Source of the DNA: a bacterium
Lineage (GTDB): Bacteria > Bacillota > Bacilli > Lactobacillales > Streptococcaceae
DNA length: 64,000 nucleotides
Direction of reading: 5' to 3'
Assembly: GCA_905221065.1 (NCBI GenBank)
Contig: CAJNBS010000005.1
Location: 49,589-113,588 of the forward strand
Shown here: positions 46,407 to 57,188 of the stretch, one piece after another
Layout: the number at the start of each line of letters is the position of its first letter
How positions within the stretch are numbered: position 1 is the stretch's first letter
Made by a program: the position numbers and the translations under genes
The notes under the pieces: generated by a model
Database searches by the model: none
What the model saw: the letters and a program-made list of their open reading frames with translations, nothing else
Told to the model about the DNA's origin: nothing

Positions 46407-46634
46407 TATGCACCTCCTATGATTTTTATGGGTTTCCCCGAATTTTTTGTGAAGACTCGCCTAGCATCGTGGGACGAACCACTTAAAAGAAGAGCTCTAA
46501 GTATAACAAAGAATAAACTAGGAATTGAGCCGAAGGCATAACTTATGTTAGGCAAGGCGACAATGACGAAGTTTAAATTTGTTATACGACGAGCAACGAT
46601 GTTCGTGCGGTTGCACAGGAATGTGCATAGTCAA
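46407..46634 (-). promoter_or_regulatory. rplU 5' leader (L21-leader-like)
   Basis: About 230 nt between the promoter and rplU. It contains a TGCACA-TTCC-TGTGCA hairpin near the 5' end, the BOX-related palindrome at 46501-46587, and a GGGGAAACCC mini-hairpin near the start codon. Bacillus has a known L21 leader at this place; whether this one is homologous is unclear. Confidence 0.5.
46501..46587 (-). repeat. BOX-related palindrome with 10-bp terminal inverted repeats
   Basis: An 87-bp element bounded by GTATAACAAA and TTTGTTATAC. The interior contains GGCAAGGCGACAATGACG, 16 of 18 bases identical to the BOX-A core GGCAAGGCGACGCTGACG, and TTCCTAGTTTATTCTTTG, like boxC. Lies in the rplU leader. 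Confidence 0.75.
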
Positions 46635-46641
46635 CTCTTCA

Positions 46642-46670
46642 AGTATAGCATATCTTCTATTTTCTTACAA
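46642..46670 (-). promoter_or_regulatory. rplU operon promoter
   Basis: The minus strand has TTGTAA (46670-46665), a 17-nt spacer and TATACT (46647-46642). Confidence 0.75.
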
Positions 46671-46686
46671 GTAGTAACACCTAAAA

Positions 46687-47373
46687 TCAAGCTTTTTCTT
46701 TTACTTTTTTCTGCCATGAAGCAAAAAGCATACTGAGGTAAAAAATACTCATCATAATAGGAACACCAAGAATGGTCTTTTCATGATAAAAAATCGTCAA
46801 ATAGGCTGAAAAGACAACGCCAAGGACAAAACTACTAAGCAAACTAACAAATATGAGACCTTCACGCAAAAAAGGAGTGTGCTTGGTCCGGAAATAATCT
46901 CCAAAAGCCAGCATAGTACGTTTTATATTTCCAGTCATAAATGCATTGTTATAAGCAATCCCAGATACTTCTCCAAAAGCAGTTGTCACCAACCCCATAC
47001 AAAAGGCCAAGGGCGGTACTAGATAGATATTCTCTACAGTTTGTGGTACAAATCCAATAACTATTGATAGGATTGCCAAAGGAATCAAGGACAGAATGGG
47101 CTTTTTCACAATTCTCAATTTTTCCTTATAAATCGTTAGTAAAAAGACCCCCATCATAAAAGCAAGTAAGGTCATTACTTTGGCACTAGCATCTGAAACA
47201 TTGTGTTGAATGAGCCCCACTGATAGAAAGACGACATTCCCCGTTTGTCCAGCTACCAGAGTATTCCCTCTCACAATAAAAGTATAGGCATCAACATATC
47301 CTGCACAAAAAGTCAAAAAAAGCGCTAGCCTCTTAGACTGACGTGATATTTTTCTTATAGGTAGTAACCTCAT
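46687..47373 (-). CDS. YoaK-family (DUF1275) membrane protein
   Basis: Predicted inner membrane protein of unknown function with about six hydrophobic segments. The family signature is seen in FCAGYVDAYTFIVRGNTLVAGQTGNVV near the N-terminus and EVSGIAYNNAFMTGNIKRTM mid-protein. I prefer the ATG at 47373 (MRLLPIRKIS, 228 aa), four bases after GGGAGGGG; the ATG four codons upstream overlaps that site. No operon partner. Confidence 0.8.
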   Translation of the reverse strand: MRLLPIRKISRQSKRLALFLTFCAGYVDAYTFIVRGNTLVAGQTGNVVFLSVGLIQHNVSDASAKVMTLLAFMMGVFLLTIYKEKLRIVKKPILSLIPLAILSIVIGFVPQTVENIYLVPPLAFCMGLVTTAFGEVSGIAYNNAFMTGNIKRTMLAFGDYFRTKHTPFLREGLIFVSLLSSFVLGVVFSAYLTIFYHEKTILGVPIMMSIFYLSMLFASWQKKVKEKA

Positions 47374-47462
47374 TTCCCCTCCCATTTCATTTACTCATCT
47401 CATTATTGTACCACTTTCTTTGGGAAAGTCCTAGTAGCTTATTTGAAATTTTTCACCCCCTG

Positions 47463-47492
47463 TTGGATAGTCAAGTCTATCTATGTTATAAT
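47463..47492 (+). promoter_or_regulatory. Promoter of the oxidoreductase-helicase operon
   Basis: TTGGAT (47463-47468), an 18-nt spacer and TATAAT (47487-47492) with an upstream TG, an extended -10. Confidence 0.65.
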
Positions 47493-47526
47493 GAAGGAAG
47501 GATTTAAAATCGGAAAAGGAGTATTT

Positions 47527-48510
47527 ATGCTTAAATTAGGTGTCATCGGAACAGGTGCTATCAGCCATCACTTCATAGAAGCAGCCCATACCAGCGGAGA
47601 ATACCAGTTGGTCGCAGTCTATTCTAGAAAACTTGAAACCGCAGTAACCTTTGCTTCTCGCTATGAAAATATACAACTCTTCTATCAATTAGAGGACTTC
47701 TTCAAGAGCTCTTTTGATGTAGTCTATATTGCTAGTCCAAACTCCTTGCATTTTGCTCAGGCAAAAGCTGCCTTGTCTGCTGGTAAACACGTTATTCTTG
47801 AAAAGCCAGCTGTCACGCAACCACAAGAATGGCTGAATTTGATTCAAACAGCTGAGAAAAATAATTGTTTTATCTTTGAAGCAGCTCGTAATTATCACGA
47901 GAAAGCTTTCACTACTATCAAAAACTTTTTAGAAGACAAGCAAATCTTAGGAGCTGATTTCAATTATGCCAAATATTCTTCCAAGATGCCAGATTTGTTG
48001 GCTGGGAAGACACCAAATGTCTTTTCAGACCGTTTTGCTGGTGGAGCCCTTATGGACTTGGGGATTTATCCTCTCTATGCTGCCGTTCACCTCTTTGGAA
48101 AAGCTCAGGACGCAACCTACCAGGCTCAACAGCTTGACAATAGCATTGACCTAAATGGCGACGGAATCCTCTTCTACCCCGAATTTCAAGTTCACATCAA
48201 AGCTGGGAAAAACATCACTTCCAATCTTCCTTGCGAGATTTATACAGCAGATGGAACCTTAACTCTCAACACGATTGAGCATGTTCGCTCGGCTATTTTT
48301 ACCGACCATCAAGGCAATCAAGTCCAACTCCCTATCCAACAGGCTCCTCATACGATGACTGAGGAAGTCGCTGCATTTGCACAGATGATTCAGCAACCAG
48401 ACCAGACACTCTACCAGAATTGGCTGGACGATGCAAGCTCTGTTCATGACCTACTATATACCATGCGCCAGACTGCTGGCATTAGATTTGAGGCAGAAAA
48501 TGAAAACTAA
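47527..48510 (+). CDS. Gfo/Idh/MocA-family oxidoreductase
   Basis: NAD(P)-dependent oxidoreductase of the glucose-fructose/inositol dehydrogenase family; the substrate is unknown. Start is the ATG at 47527 (MLKLGVIGTGAISHHFIEAA, 327 aa) after AAAGGAG. The Rossmann motif GVIGTGAIS is at residues 4-12, followed by the EKPAVTQ motif near residue 94 and the GGALMDLGIYPLYA segment near 175. It overlaps the next gene by 11 nt, so the two are co-translated. Confidence 0.85.
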   Translation: MLKLGVIGTGAISHHFIEAAHTSGEYQLVAVYSRKLETAVTFASRYENIQLFYQLEDFFKSSFDVVYIASPNSLHFAQAKAALSAGKHVILEKPAVTQPQEWLNLIQTAEKNNCFIFEAARNYHEKAFTTIKNFLEDKQILGADFNYAKYSSKMPDLLAGKTPNVFSDRFAGGALMDLGIYPLYAAVHLFGKAQDATYQAQQLDNSIDLNGDGILFYPEFQVHIKAGKNITSNLPCEIYTADGTLTLNTIEHVRSAIFTDHQGNQVQLPIQQAPHTMTEEVAAFAQMIQQPDQTLYQNWLDDASSVHDLLYTMRQTAGIRFEAENEN

Positions 48511-49582
48511 ACTACCGACTGAATGGCAAGAACTGAGCGACCAACTCGGTTTCCAAGAATTTACCCCCATTCAAACTCAACTATTTGACCCTATTCTTTC
48601 AGGAGAAAATCTCCTAGGAGTGAGCCCAACAGGAACTGGTAAGACCCTTGCTTACCTCCTACCAAGTCTTCTAAGACTACAAAATAAAAAAGCGCAACAA
48701 CTCTTGATTCTAGCACCAAATACGGAACTTGCTGGACAGATTTTTGATGTATGTAAAATGTGGGCAGAAGCTATCGGCTTGACTGCTCAGCTCTTCTTGT
48801 CAGGTTCAAGTCAGAAACGCCAGATTGAACGCCTTAAAAAAGGGCCAGAAATTCTTATTGGAACCCCTGGTCGTATCTTTGAGTTGATTAAATTGAAAAA
48901 AATCAAGATGATGAATGTAGAAACCATCATCTTGGATGAATTTGATCAATTGCTAGATGATTCTCAGATTCACTTTGTTGAGAAAATCACTCACTACGCA
49001 CCTCGTGACCACCAACTCATCTACATGAGTGCTACGACCAAGTTTGACCAAGAAAAGATTGTGCCGAATACACATACCATTGACCTCTCTGACCAAAAAC
49101 TGGACAATATCCAGCATTTCTACATGCAGGTAAACCAACGTCACCAAGTGGATATGCTACGAAAACTGGCTCATGTAGAGGATTTCCGCGGACTAGTCTT
49201 CTTTAACAGCCTATCAGACCTTGGCAGTGCCGAGGAAAAGCTACAGTATCGTGATATATTGGCTGTCTCCCTCGCTAGCGATGTCAATGTTAAATTTAGA
49301 AAAGTCATCTTAGAAAAGTTTAAAGACAAGCAACTAACCCTACTTCTTGCAACAGACCTTCTGGCACGTGGAATTGATATCGATATCCTAGAATGTGTCG
49401 TAAACTTTGATGTTCCTAGAGATATTGAAACCTACACTCACCGTGCTGGTCGTACAGGTCGCATGGGTAAAGAAGGTTATGTTATCACTCTCGTCACTCA
49501 TCCAGAAGAACTTAAAAAACTCAAGAAGTTTGCAAGCGTACGAGAAATTGTCCTAAAAAATCAAGAACTCTATATCAAATAA
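48500..49582 (+). CDS. DEAD-box-type RNA helicase
   Basis: ATP-dependent RNA helicase core. Start is the ATG at 48500 (MKTKLPTEWQELSDQLGF, 360 aa), overlapping the oxidoreductase stop. Motifs: Q-motif region FTPIQTQL, motif I SPTGTGKT, motif II DEFD (in place of DEAD), motif III SAT, and motifs V-VI LATDLLARGIDI and HRAGRTGRMG. No C-terminal extension beyond the core, so it is a minimal helicase. Confidence 0.9.
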   Translation: MKTKLPTEWQELSDQLGFQEFTPIQTQLFDPILSGENLLGVSPTGTGKTLAYLLPSLLRLQNKKAQQLLILAPNTELAGQIFDVCKMWAEAIGLTAQLFLSGSSQKRQIERLKKGPEILIGTPGRIFELIKLKKIKMMNVETIILDEFDQLLDDSQIHFVEKITHYAPRDHQLIYMSATTKFDQEKIVPNTHTIDLSDQKLDNIQHFYMQVNQRHQVDMLRKLAHVEDFRGLVFFNSLSDLGSAEEKLQYRDILAVSLASDVNVKFRKVILEKFKDKQLTLLLATDLLARGIDIDILECVVNFDVPRDIETYTHRAGRTGRMGKEGYVITLVTHPEELKKLKKFASVREIVLKNQELYIK

Positions 49583-49591
49583 TCTCCATGG

Positions 49592-49625
49592 CTCTATGCA
49601 CATCTAGTGTATAGAGATTTTTTAT
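49592..49625 (+). terminator. Helicase operon terminator
   Basis: CTCTATGCAC, loop ATCTA and GTGTATAGAG (with one G-U pair) followed by ATTTTTTAT, 10 nt after the helicase stop. Confidence 0.85.
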
Positions 49626-49654
49626 AAGCAATTCTTTCATTTTAGTTCAATATC

Positions 49655-49689
49655 AGAAAAAAGAACCTTGCCAAGCAAGATTCTTTTAG
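49655..49689 (-). terminator. tuf terminator
   Basis: The minus strand AAAAGAATCTTGC, loop TTG and GCAAGGTTCTTTTTT form a 13-bp stem with one G-U pair, about 40 nt after the tuf stop. Confidence 0.85.
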
Positions 49690-49730
49690 TGTCTGACTTA
49701 AATAATTGTTCTTCTGGGAACTAAATCGAA

Positions 49731-50927
<1,197 letters not shown>

Positions 50928-50998
50928 TTGAGTAAAAGCCTCCAATAAAATATATTTTATAGATAGACAGTAGGCAATACAGTCTAACTTTCCTTACT

Positions 50999-51026
50999 AT
51001 TTTATCAAATTTCAGCTAAATTGCAA
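50999..51026 (-). promoter_or_regulatory. tuf promoter
   Basis: The minus strand has TTGCAA (51026-51021), a 16-nt spacer and TAAAAT (51004-50999) with an upstream TG, an extended -10. Confidence 0.7.
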
Positions 51027-51103
51027 GTGTTTTACAAAGTTTTTGTGAATTATTCTTAATCGGCTAATCTAAATGGCACTTCTACTCCTATAATTTACCT
51101 AAA

Positions 51104-51133
51104 GAAAAAGAAAAATCAGGAATTTCCTGACTT
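51104..51133 (-). terminator. Terminator after the AI-2E-type permease
   Basis: The minus strand TCAGGAA-AT-TTCCTGA-like stem (AGTCAGGAAATTCCTGATT) with a following U run lies at the stop of the permease gene. Confidence 0.7.
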
Positions 51134-52243
51134 TTACTTGGCTAATTCTCTTTCTCGTTCTTTCATTGTTTTATGATTTTCATACAAACGTGATAAGAAC
51201 TTAGAAATTTCTTTCAAGATAGAATAGGTTGGTACTGCGACAATCATGCCAATGACCCCATAGATATTGCTTGATAACAAAAGTAATACTAAAATTGTTA
51301 TTGGATGGACTTTCATCACGCCACCAACGATTCGAGGGTAAAGGATATTTCCATCCACCTGTTGAATGATTAGCATATAAACAACTGCAATCAGCATTCT
51401 ATGAGGATCCGTAAAGACATTGGCAATAATCATCGGAATCAAGCCAATGCTTGGTCCCACATAAGGAATGAGATTGGCCAATCCTGAAAAGATGGCAAAG
51501 ACCAAAGCGTATTTCAAACCAATCACGCTATATCCGATAAAGGCCAAACAACCGATAATAATGGCATCAATGGCAACTCCACTAATATAGCGAGCAATTG
51601 TCGCATTCAAATTCTTTAAGAGACCTGCAATATGCAACTTATCTCTCTTTAAAACAGTGCGCTCAAGCATCGGTAAAAATTTGTTACCATCTAACAAAAA
51701 ATAAACCAAAAACACGGGGGTCATGATAATAATCAAAACGGTACTAAAGAGAGCTGATATAACACTTCCAACACTATTGGTAACACTGTTTAGAATATTT
51801 TGTAGAATATCTACATAGGACAGATTTAATTGTTGAATTGTCGCCTGAATATCTAAATTTTGAAAGGCTGGATAAGTAGATAAATCTACAATCAAATTTT
51901 GCAAACGACTATAGATAGTCTGGCTAGTCGCAATCAAGCTGGTCAACTGATTGACCAAAATCGGTAAGAGATAGACTACCCCAATGACAAGCCCCCAAAC
52001 CAAGGCACACAAGGTTAGTAGAATACCAATGATACGATTAATTTTGAAATACTTTTGTAAAAAAATTACAATAGGATTAGTCAAATAATATAAAAAGCCA
52101 CCCAATAAAAATGGAATCATGATGGTGTTTGCGACGCTTACAAAAGGTGTGATAATCGCCCCCATCTCTCTCCATAAATAAAAAATGATTGTTACTAATA
52201 AAATCTCACTGGTCCAAAAAAATAATTTATTCTTACGAAACAT
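51134..52243 (-). CDS. AI-2E (PerM) family transporter
   Basis: Polytopic membrane protein of 369 residues with about eight hydrophobic segments, including a long loop between segments 3 and 4 and the conserved LIPYVGPSIGLIPMII and GVIGMIVAVPTYSILK. Family members export various substrates or act as sodium/proton antiporters; the autoinducer-2 label is generic. Monocistronic, divergent from dacA. Confidence 0.82.
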   Translation of the reverse strand: MFRKNKLFFWTSEILLVTIIFYLWREMGAIITPFVSVANTIMIPFLLGGFLYYLTNPIVIFLQKYFKINRIIGILLTLCALVWGLVIGVVYLLPILVNQLTSLIATSQTIYSRLQNLIVDLSTYPAFQNLDIQATIQQLNLSYVDILQNILNSVTNSVGSVISALFSTVLIIIMTPVFLVYFLLDGNKFLPMLERTVLKRDKLHIAGLLKNLNATIARYISGVAIDAIIIGCLAFIGYSVIGLKYALVFAIFSGLANLIPYVGPSIGLIPMIIANVFTDPHRMLIAVVYMLIIQQVDGNILYPRIVGGVMKVHPITILVLLLLSSNIYGVIGMIVAVPTYSILKEISKFLSRLYENHKTMKERERELAK

Positions 52244-52327
52244 GAGCTACCTCCATTCATCTATTTTACCATACTTTCAAAAAAGCTTCTTTCTTCTGTC
52301 ATGAAACTGGGAATATTTTTTTCTTTA

Positions 52328-52336
52328 TGTTAGAAT
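52328..52336 (+). promoter_or_regulatory. dacA extended -10 element
   Basis: TGTTAGAAT ends ten bases before the dacA ATG, which puts the predicted transcription start within about 3 nt of the start codon. No Shine-Dalgarno sequence precedes the ATG. Confidence 0.6.
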
Positions 52337-52345
52337 AAACTTACT

Positions 52346-53587
52346 ATGAAAAAAATCATTTTAACTCTACTAGCCCTATCCGTTATTGGCTCAGCTTCTA
52401 CTGTTGCTGCCCAAGATTTTAATATTGCTGCTAAACATGCGATTGCTGTTGAGGCCAATACTGGTAAAATTCTCTATGAGAAAGAAGCAACTCAACCTGT
52501 CGAAGTTGCTTCTATTACAAAACTACTTACAGTTTATCTTGTCTACGAGGCTCTAGAAAATGGAAGTATCACACTATCCACCCCAGTAGATATTTCTGAT
52601 TATCCTTATCAATTAACGACAAATTCCGAAGCCAGTAATGTTCCTATGGAGGCCCGTAATTATACCGTCGAAGAGTTGCTTGAAGCAACCCTGGTATCTA
52701 GTGCCAACAGTGCCGCTATTGCCCTAGCTGAGAAAATTGCTGGCTCAGAGAAAGGCTTCGTCGATATGATGCGCGCCAAACTCTTGGAATGGGGAATCAA
52801 AGACGCCACTGTTGTCAATACAACTGGTCTGAATAACGAGACTCTAGGAGATAATATTTACCCAGGGTCTAATAAAGATGATGAAAATAAGCTCAGTGCT
52901 TATGATGTTGCTATCGTTGCTCGTAACCTCATCAAAAAATACCCACAAGTCTTGGAAATCACCAAAAAACCTTCTTCTACTTTTGCTGGGATGACAATCA
53001 CTTCGACCAACTACATGTTAGAAGGTATGCCTGCTCATCGCGGTGGTTTTGATGGTCTTAAGACAGGAACAACAGACAAAGCTGGTGAATCTTTTGTTGG
53101 TACTACTGTCGAAAAAGGCATGAGGGTTATCACAGTTGTTTTAAATGCAGACCATCAAGATAATAATCCTTATGCTCGTTTCACAGCTACATCTTCACTA
53201 ATGGATTATATTTCTTCTACATTCACACTTCGCAAAATCGTTCAGAAAGGCGATGCCTACCAAGATAGCAAAGCCCCTGTACAAGATGGAAAAGAAGATA
53301 CGGTCACTGCAGTGGCCCCAGAGGATATCTATCTAATTGAACGTAGTGGGAATCAATCTTCCCAATCTATTCAATTCACACCTGATTCTAAAGCAATCCC
53401 CGCACCACTTGAAGCTGGAACAGTGGTTGGCCATTTGACTTACGAAGACAAGGATTTGATTGGTCAAGGTTACATTACCACAGAACGTCCTAATTTCGAA
53501 ATGGTCGCAGAAAAGAAAGTTGAAAAAGCTTTCTTCTTAAAAGTTTGGTGGAATCAGTTTATCCGATTTATCAACGAGAAATTATAA
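52346..53587 (+). CDS. dacA: D-alanyl-D-alanine carboxypeptidase (PBP3)
   Basis: Trims the terminal D-Ala of peptidoglycan pentapeptides, limiting cross-linking and setting septum placement in pneumococcus. The 413-residue protein has a signal peptide (to about VAAQ, residue 23), the penicillin-binding motifs SITK (near 56), SAN (near 119) and KTGTTDKAG (near 239), a C-terminal beta domain and an amphipathic C-terminal helix (FFLKVWWNQFIRFINEKL) as membrane anchor. The ATG lacks a Shine-Dalgarno sequence. Confidence 0.95.
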   Translation: MKKIILTLLALSVIGSASTVAAQDFNIAAKHAIAVEANTGKILYEKEATQPVEVASITKLLTVYLVYEALENGSITLSTPVDISDYPYQLTTNSEASNVPMEARNYTVEELLEATLVSSANSAAIALAEKIAGSEKGFVDMMRAKLLEWGIKDATVVNTTGLNNETLGDNIYPGSNKDDENKLSAYDVAIVARNLIKKYPQVLEITKKPSSTFAGMTITSTNYMLEGMPAHRGGFDGLKTGTTDKAGESFVGTTVEKGMRVITVVLNADHQDNNPYARFTATSSLMDYISSTFTLRKIVQKGDAYQDSKAPVQDGKEDTVTAVAPEDIYLIERSGNQSSQSIQFTPDSKAIPAPLEAGTVVGHLTYEDKDLIGQGYITTERPNFEMVAEKKVEKAFFLKVWWNQFIRFINEKL

Positions 53588-53644
53588 AACATACTGAGCA
53601 AAAGATTGCTCCAAAATAGAGACAGAGCAAAAAGGCTTTAAAGT

Positions 53645-53692
53645 CAAAAACGCATAGTATCAGGTATTAAACTTGATATTATGCGTTTTATT
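53645..53692. terminator. Bidirectional terminator between dacA and nnrD
   Basis: AAAACGCATAGTATCA and TGATATTATGCGTTTT form a 16-bp stem with one G-U pair around an 11-nt loop, flanked by T on one side and A on the other, between convergent genes. Confidence 0.85.
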
Positions 53693-53730
53693 GTGGTAAT
53701 ATTTACTTCGTTTTCTCCTAAAATTGAATT

Positions 53731-54585
53731 TTATCCCAGTCTTTTTTGAGATATTTTATTCATTACTTTAGGAAGACAATTACTAATTTCCGTCGGCAAG
53801 ACCACATAATGTTCTTGAGCTAGCTCTTGAGCTATGGCTGAATGAAGATGGGTTGCTACTGCCACACGTTCGTAGAGACTGGCCTGTCGAAATTGGCCTG
53901 CAAATCCTGCAATCATACCAGCCAAAGTATCTCCCATTCCCCCAGTCGCCTGATAGGGACCGCCAACCTGTAACTGGTAATAATCAGATTGGCCAGCTTG
54001 CCAAATACGAGTAGCCGGACCTTTCTCTACCAAAATTGTTCCTTTAGGGAAGGTAATCAGCGCACTAGCCGTTGCATCTTCGTTTTGCTTTTCAATCGTA
54101 ATTCCAGACAGTTTTTCCCATTCCTTTTGGTGGGGAGTTAGGATAAGCTGACTCAAAGGAAATGACAAACTTGTCCTAGCAAGGATGGTCAAGGCCCCTC
54201 CGTCTACAATCAAAATCTGATTCTGGCTTAAGCTAGCAAAAACCTGTTTGACTAGATCTTCTCCAAAAGCATCATCTCGTAAACCAGGTCCTATCAAGAC
54301 AACTTCTGCCTTATCCAACTGCTCTTTTAACAATTGCTGGTCTTGAAGAGCAAAGGCCATAGCCTCTGGCAAATGGCTGTGTAGAGCAGGGATATTTTCC
54401 CTATCTGTTCCAACGGTCACCAATCCTGCACCGCTTTTCACAGCTGCTAAAGCAGACATGATGATGGCACCACCATAAGGATAAGTCCCACCAAGCAACA
54501 ACAGACGGCCATAGTCTCCTTTATGACTGGTACGAGAACGTTCAATAATGACTTTTTCTAGTAAGGTTTGATCAATAACTTTCAT
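53731..54585 (-). CDS. nnrD: ADP-dependent NAD(P)H-hydrate dehydratase
   Basis: Repairs damaged (hydrated) NADH and NADPH. The 284-residue ribokinase-fold protein has GRLLLLGGTYPYGGAIIMSALAAVKSGAGLVTV near the N-terminus, VLIGPGLRDD, LTPHQKEWEKL and the signature QATGGMGDTLAGMIAGF. Bacterial homologues are often fused to an epimerase; here the dehydratase stands alone. Promoter: a TATAAT-like TGTATAAT lies in the folD terminator region. Confidence 0.92.
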   Translation of the reverse strand: MKVIDQTLLEKVIIERSRTSHKGDYGRLLLLGGTYPYGGAIIMSALAAVKSGAGLVTVGTDRENIPALHSHLPEAMAFALQDQQLLKEQLDKAEVVLIGPGLRDDAFGEDLVKQVFASLSQNQILIVDGGALTILARTSLSFPLSQLILTPHQKEWEKLSGITIEKQNEDATASALITFPKGTILVEKGPATRIWQAGQSDYYQLQVGGPYQATGGMGDTLAGMIAGFAGQFRQASLYERVAVATHLHSAIAQELAQEHYVVLPTEISNCLPKVMNKISQKRLG

Positions 54586-54613
54586 CGTTTTTTCCCTCGC
54601 ATTTATTATACAA

Positions 54614-54640
54614 CAAAAAGGAGGCGCATACCTCCTTTTA
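54614..54640 (-). terminator. folD terminator
   Basis: The minus strand AAAGGAGG-TATGCG-CCTCCTTT followed by TTGTTG forms a compact hairpin about 85 nt after the folD stop. Directly downstream is TTGTATAAT, likely the nnrD -10. Confidence 0.75.
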
Positions 54641-54724
54641 TAAACTTATTTCTAAAATTTAATATTCATTTCTGCCATTTTAGATATAGCTATAGAAAAT
54701 ACACTCTCTTCAGCACATTTTCTC

Positions 54725-55582
54725 TTATTTTCTCTCCAATGTCCGAAGTGCTGCCTGATAAGTTTGTTCCATCAGCATAGTAATGGTCATAGGACCAACA
54801 CCTCCAGGAACTGGCGTGATATGACTAGCAAGTGGTGCAACCGCCTCATAATCAACATCCCCACAGAGCTTACCATTTTCATCGCGGTTCATACCCACAT
54901 CAATGACAACCGCACCTGGTTTGACAAAGTCAGGAGTCACAAACTTAGCACGACCGATTGCAACCACAAGAATATCTGCTTTCGCAGCCACCCTGGAAAG
55001 ATTATGGGTACGTGAGTGGGTCAAGGTCACTGTTGCATTCTTGGCCAAAAGAAGCTGGGCCATAGGTTTTCCAACAATATTTGAACGACCGATGACAACC
55101 GCATTTTTACCTTCTAATTCAATCCCATATTCATGAAACATCTCCATAATCCCTGCGGGTGTTGATGGAATCATGACTGGATGTCCAGACCAAAGGCGTC
55201 CCATATTTAGAGGATGAAAACCATCCACATCCTTTTCTGGGTTAATAGCCAATAAAACTGCCTCTTCGTCGATATGTTTTGGTAATGGCAACTGGACCAA
55301 AATCCCATGCCAAGCTGGATCTTGATTGTATTTAGCAATCAAGTCTAACAGCTCCTCTTGAGTAATGGTCTCTGGAACTCGCACTACTTCGCTACGGAAA
55401 CCAGCCGCAAGAGCAGAACGTTCCTTGTTACGAACATAGACTTGGCTGGCTGGATTGTCCCCAACCAAAATCACTACCAAACCAGGTACTAGACCTGTTT
55501 CTTCTTTTAGTTTTGCAGTCTTTTCAGTCAACTGCCCCTGCAATTTGGCCGCTAAAGCTTTCCCATCAATAATCTGTGTCAT
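54725..55582 (-). CDS. folD: Bifunctional methylenetetrahydrofolate dehydrogenase/cyclohydrolase
   Basis: Interconverts methylene-, methenyl- and formyl-tetrahydrofolate. Start is the ATG at 55582 ([15 protein letters not shown], 285 aa). Conserved segments are [14 protein letters not shown] with the catalytic Lys, QLPLPKHID, the NADP site [17 protein letters not shown] and [19 protein letters not shown]. Upstream in-frame codons lack a ribosome-binding site. Confidence 0.96.
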   Translation of the reverse strand: MTQIIDGKALAAKLQGQLTEKTAKLKEETGLVPGLVVILVGDNPASQVYVRNKERSALAAGFRSEVVRVPETITQEELLDLIAKYNQDPAWHGILVQLPLPKHIDEEAVLLAINPEKDVDGFHPLNMGRLWSGHPVMIPSTPAGIMEMFHEYGIELEGKNAVVIGRSNIVGKPMAQLLLAKNATVTLTHSRTHNLSRVAAKADILVVAIGRAKFVTPDFVKPGAVVIDVGMNRDENGKLCGDVDYEAVAPLASHITPVPGGVGPMTITMLMEQTYQAALRTLERK

Positions 55583-55736
55583 ATCAATTCTCTTTTCTTT
55601 CAAACTATCTTCCATTATACCAAAAACTGCTAGTACCCTCTAACACTTCTTTCCTAGGCAATCCTATAGTTTCAAACTATAAGAAAAAGCTCTGCTCGAG
55701 CTTTTCACTAATCTTGTCTTGAAATTTTAAAATAGA

Positions 55737-56471
55737 TTACAAAACCTTACTTAAAAATTCTTTAGTCCGTTGTTCTTGGGTTTGTTCAAAAATCTGCTCA
55801 GGTGTTCCATCTTCAACAACCACACCGTCTGCCATAAAGATGACACGATCTGCCACCTCACGGGCAAATCCCATCTCATGTGTTACGATAACCATGGTCA
55901 TCCCTGACTTGGCAAGGTCTTGCATAACAGCCAGAACTTCTCCAACCATCTCAGGGTCCAAGGCTGAAGTTGGCTCATCGAAGAGCAAAACATCCGGTTC
56001 CATGGCCAACCCACGCGCAATGGCAATTCGTTGTTGCTGGCCACCTGACAAACTCTGTGGGTAAGCATCTGCCTTATCTGGTAAGCCAACTTTTTCCAAC
56101 AACTCTTGGGCTCTCTTCTCAGCAACTGCCTTGCTCTCACCTTTGGTCTTGATAGGTGACAAGGTGATATTTTCCATCACAGTCATATTAGGAAAGAGGT
56201 TAAATTGTTGGAAAACCATGCCCATCTTCTCACGCATGGCAAACAGGTCATTCTTCTTATCCGTAATATCGACTCCTTCAAAGATAACCTTCCCTTTGGT
56301 CGCTTCTTCTAACAAATTCATAGAGCGAAGCAAGGTAGATTTCCCACTCCCTGAAGGACCGATGATAACGACAACTTCTCCTCTTTTAATCTCGAGGTTG
56401 ATGCCCTTCAATACTTCATTCTTTCCAAAAGATTTATGTAAATTTTCAATTTTTATCAAGGTATCTGTCAT
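55737..56471 (-). CDS. glnQ: Polar amino acid ABC transporter ATPase (GlnQ-like)
   Basis: ATPase of an amino-acid importer. The 244-residue protein has Walker [13 protein letters not shown]-loop [13 protein letters not shown], signature [16 protein letters not shown] and Walker [13 protein letters not shown], with the [12 protein letters not shown] motif of the polar amino-acid class. Its ATG overlaps the permease stop by one base. No substrate-binding protein is encoded nearby, so it must use one encoded elsewhere. Confidence 0.88.
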   Translation of the reverse strand: MTDTLIKIENLHKSFGKNEVLKGINLEIKRGEVVVIIGPSGSGKSTLLRSMNLLEEATKGKVIFEGVDITDKKNDLFAMREKMGMVFQQFNLFPNMTVMENITLSPIKTKGESKAVAEKRAQELLEKVGLPDKADAYPQSLSGGQQQRIAIARGLAMEPDVLLFDEPTSALDPEMVGEVLAVMQDLAKSGMTMVIVTHEMGFAREVADRVIFMADGVVVEDGTPEQIFEQTQEQRTKEFLSKVL

Positions 56472-57154
56472 TATTTCTTATCTCCTTGTCCCATACGTTT
56501 TTCAAAAGCTTTCAAGGCTACGGTCAAAATAGAAGTCATAATCAAGTAGTAAAAGGCTGCAAATAAAAGTGGAGTCAGAGGTAGATAGGTTGTTGTAGAA
56601 ACTGTTGTAGCCCCGTTCCACAACTCCATGACCCCAATTGCTGATAAGAGGGAGCTATCCTTGATAATGGTGATAAATTCGTTTCCCAATGCTGGCAAAA
56701 TATTTTTGATTGCTTGTGGCAAAATCACATAACGCATGGCATTTTTAGGACGAATCCCTAGCGAGTAAGCCGCCTCTAGCTGGCCCTTAGGAACCGCATT
56801 GATTCCGGCACGAACAGTCTCAGAAACATAAGCACCACTGTTCATAGAGATTATCAAAATCCCTGGAATCAGACGAGAAAGATCAACACCCAAAATCCCA
56901 ACCTGAATAGTCGGAGCATTGATATGCATAAGAGCAAAGGCAATCATAATCTGAACCATCATCGGTGTCCCACGGAAAATCCAAACGTACAAGTTGGCGA
57001 GCCAAACAAGCGGTTTAAACTTTGAACGTTGCCCAAAAGCCAAGACAACACCCAAAATAGTTCCCAAAAAGACAACACAGATAGAAATGAGAACCGTCAC
57101 AACAGCCCCGTAGTTAAAATAAGGTAAATACTTAGGTAAAAAAGAAAAATTCAT
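56471..57154 (-). CDS. glnP: Polar amino acid ABC transporter permease (GlnP-like)
   Basis: Membrane subunit of the amino-acid importer. Start is the ATG at 57154 ([13 protein letters not shown], 227 aa). It has about five membrane segments and the EAA loop [28 protein letters not shown] that contacts GlnQ. It is a bare permease without a fused substrate-binding domain, unlike the GlnP fusion proteins of lactococci. Confidence 0.87.
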   Translation of the reverse strand: MNFSFLPKYLPYFNYGAVVTVLISICVVFLGTILGVVLAFGQRSKFKPLVWLANLYVWIFRGTPMMVQIMIAFALMHINAPTIQVGILGVDLSRLIPGILIISMNSGAYVSETVRAGINAVPKGQLEAAYSLGIRPKNAMRYVILPQAIKNILPALGNEFITIIKDSSLLSAIGVMELWNGATTVSTTTYLPLTPLLFAAFYYLIMTSILTVALKAFEKRMGQGDKK

Positions 57155-57188
57155 AGTCACACTGCTTTCTAAAATAGAATACTGTATG

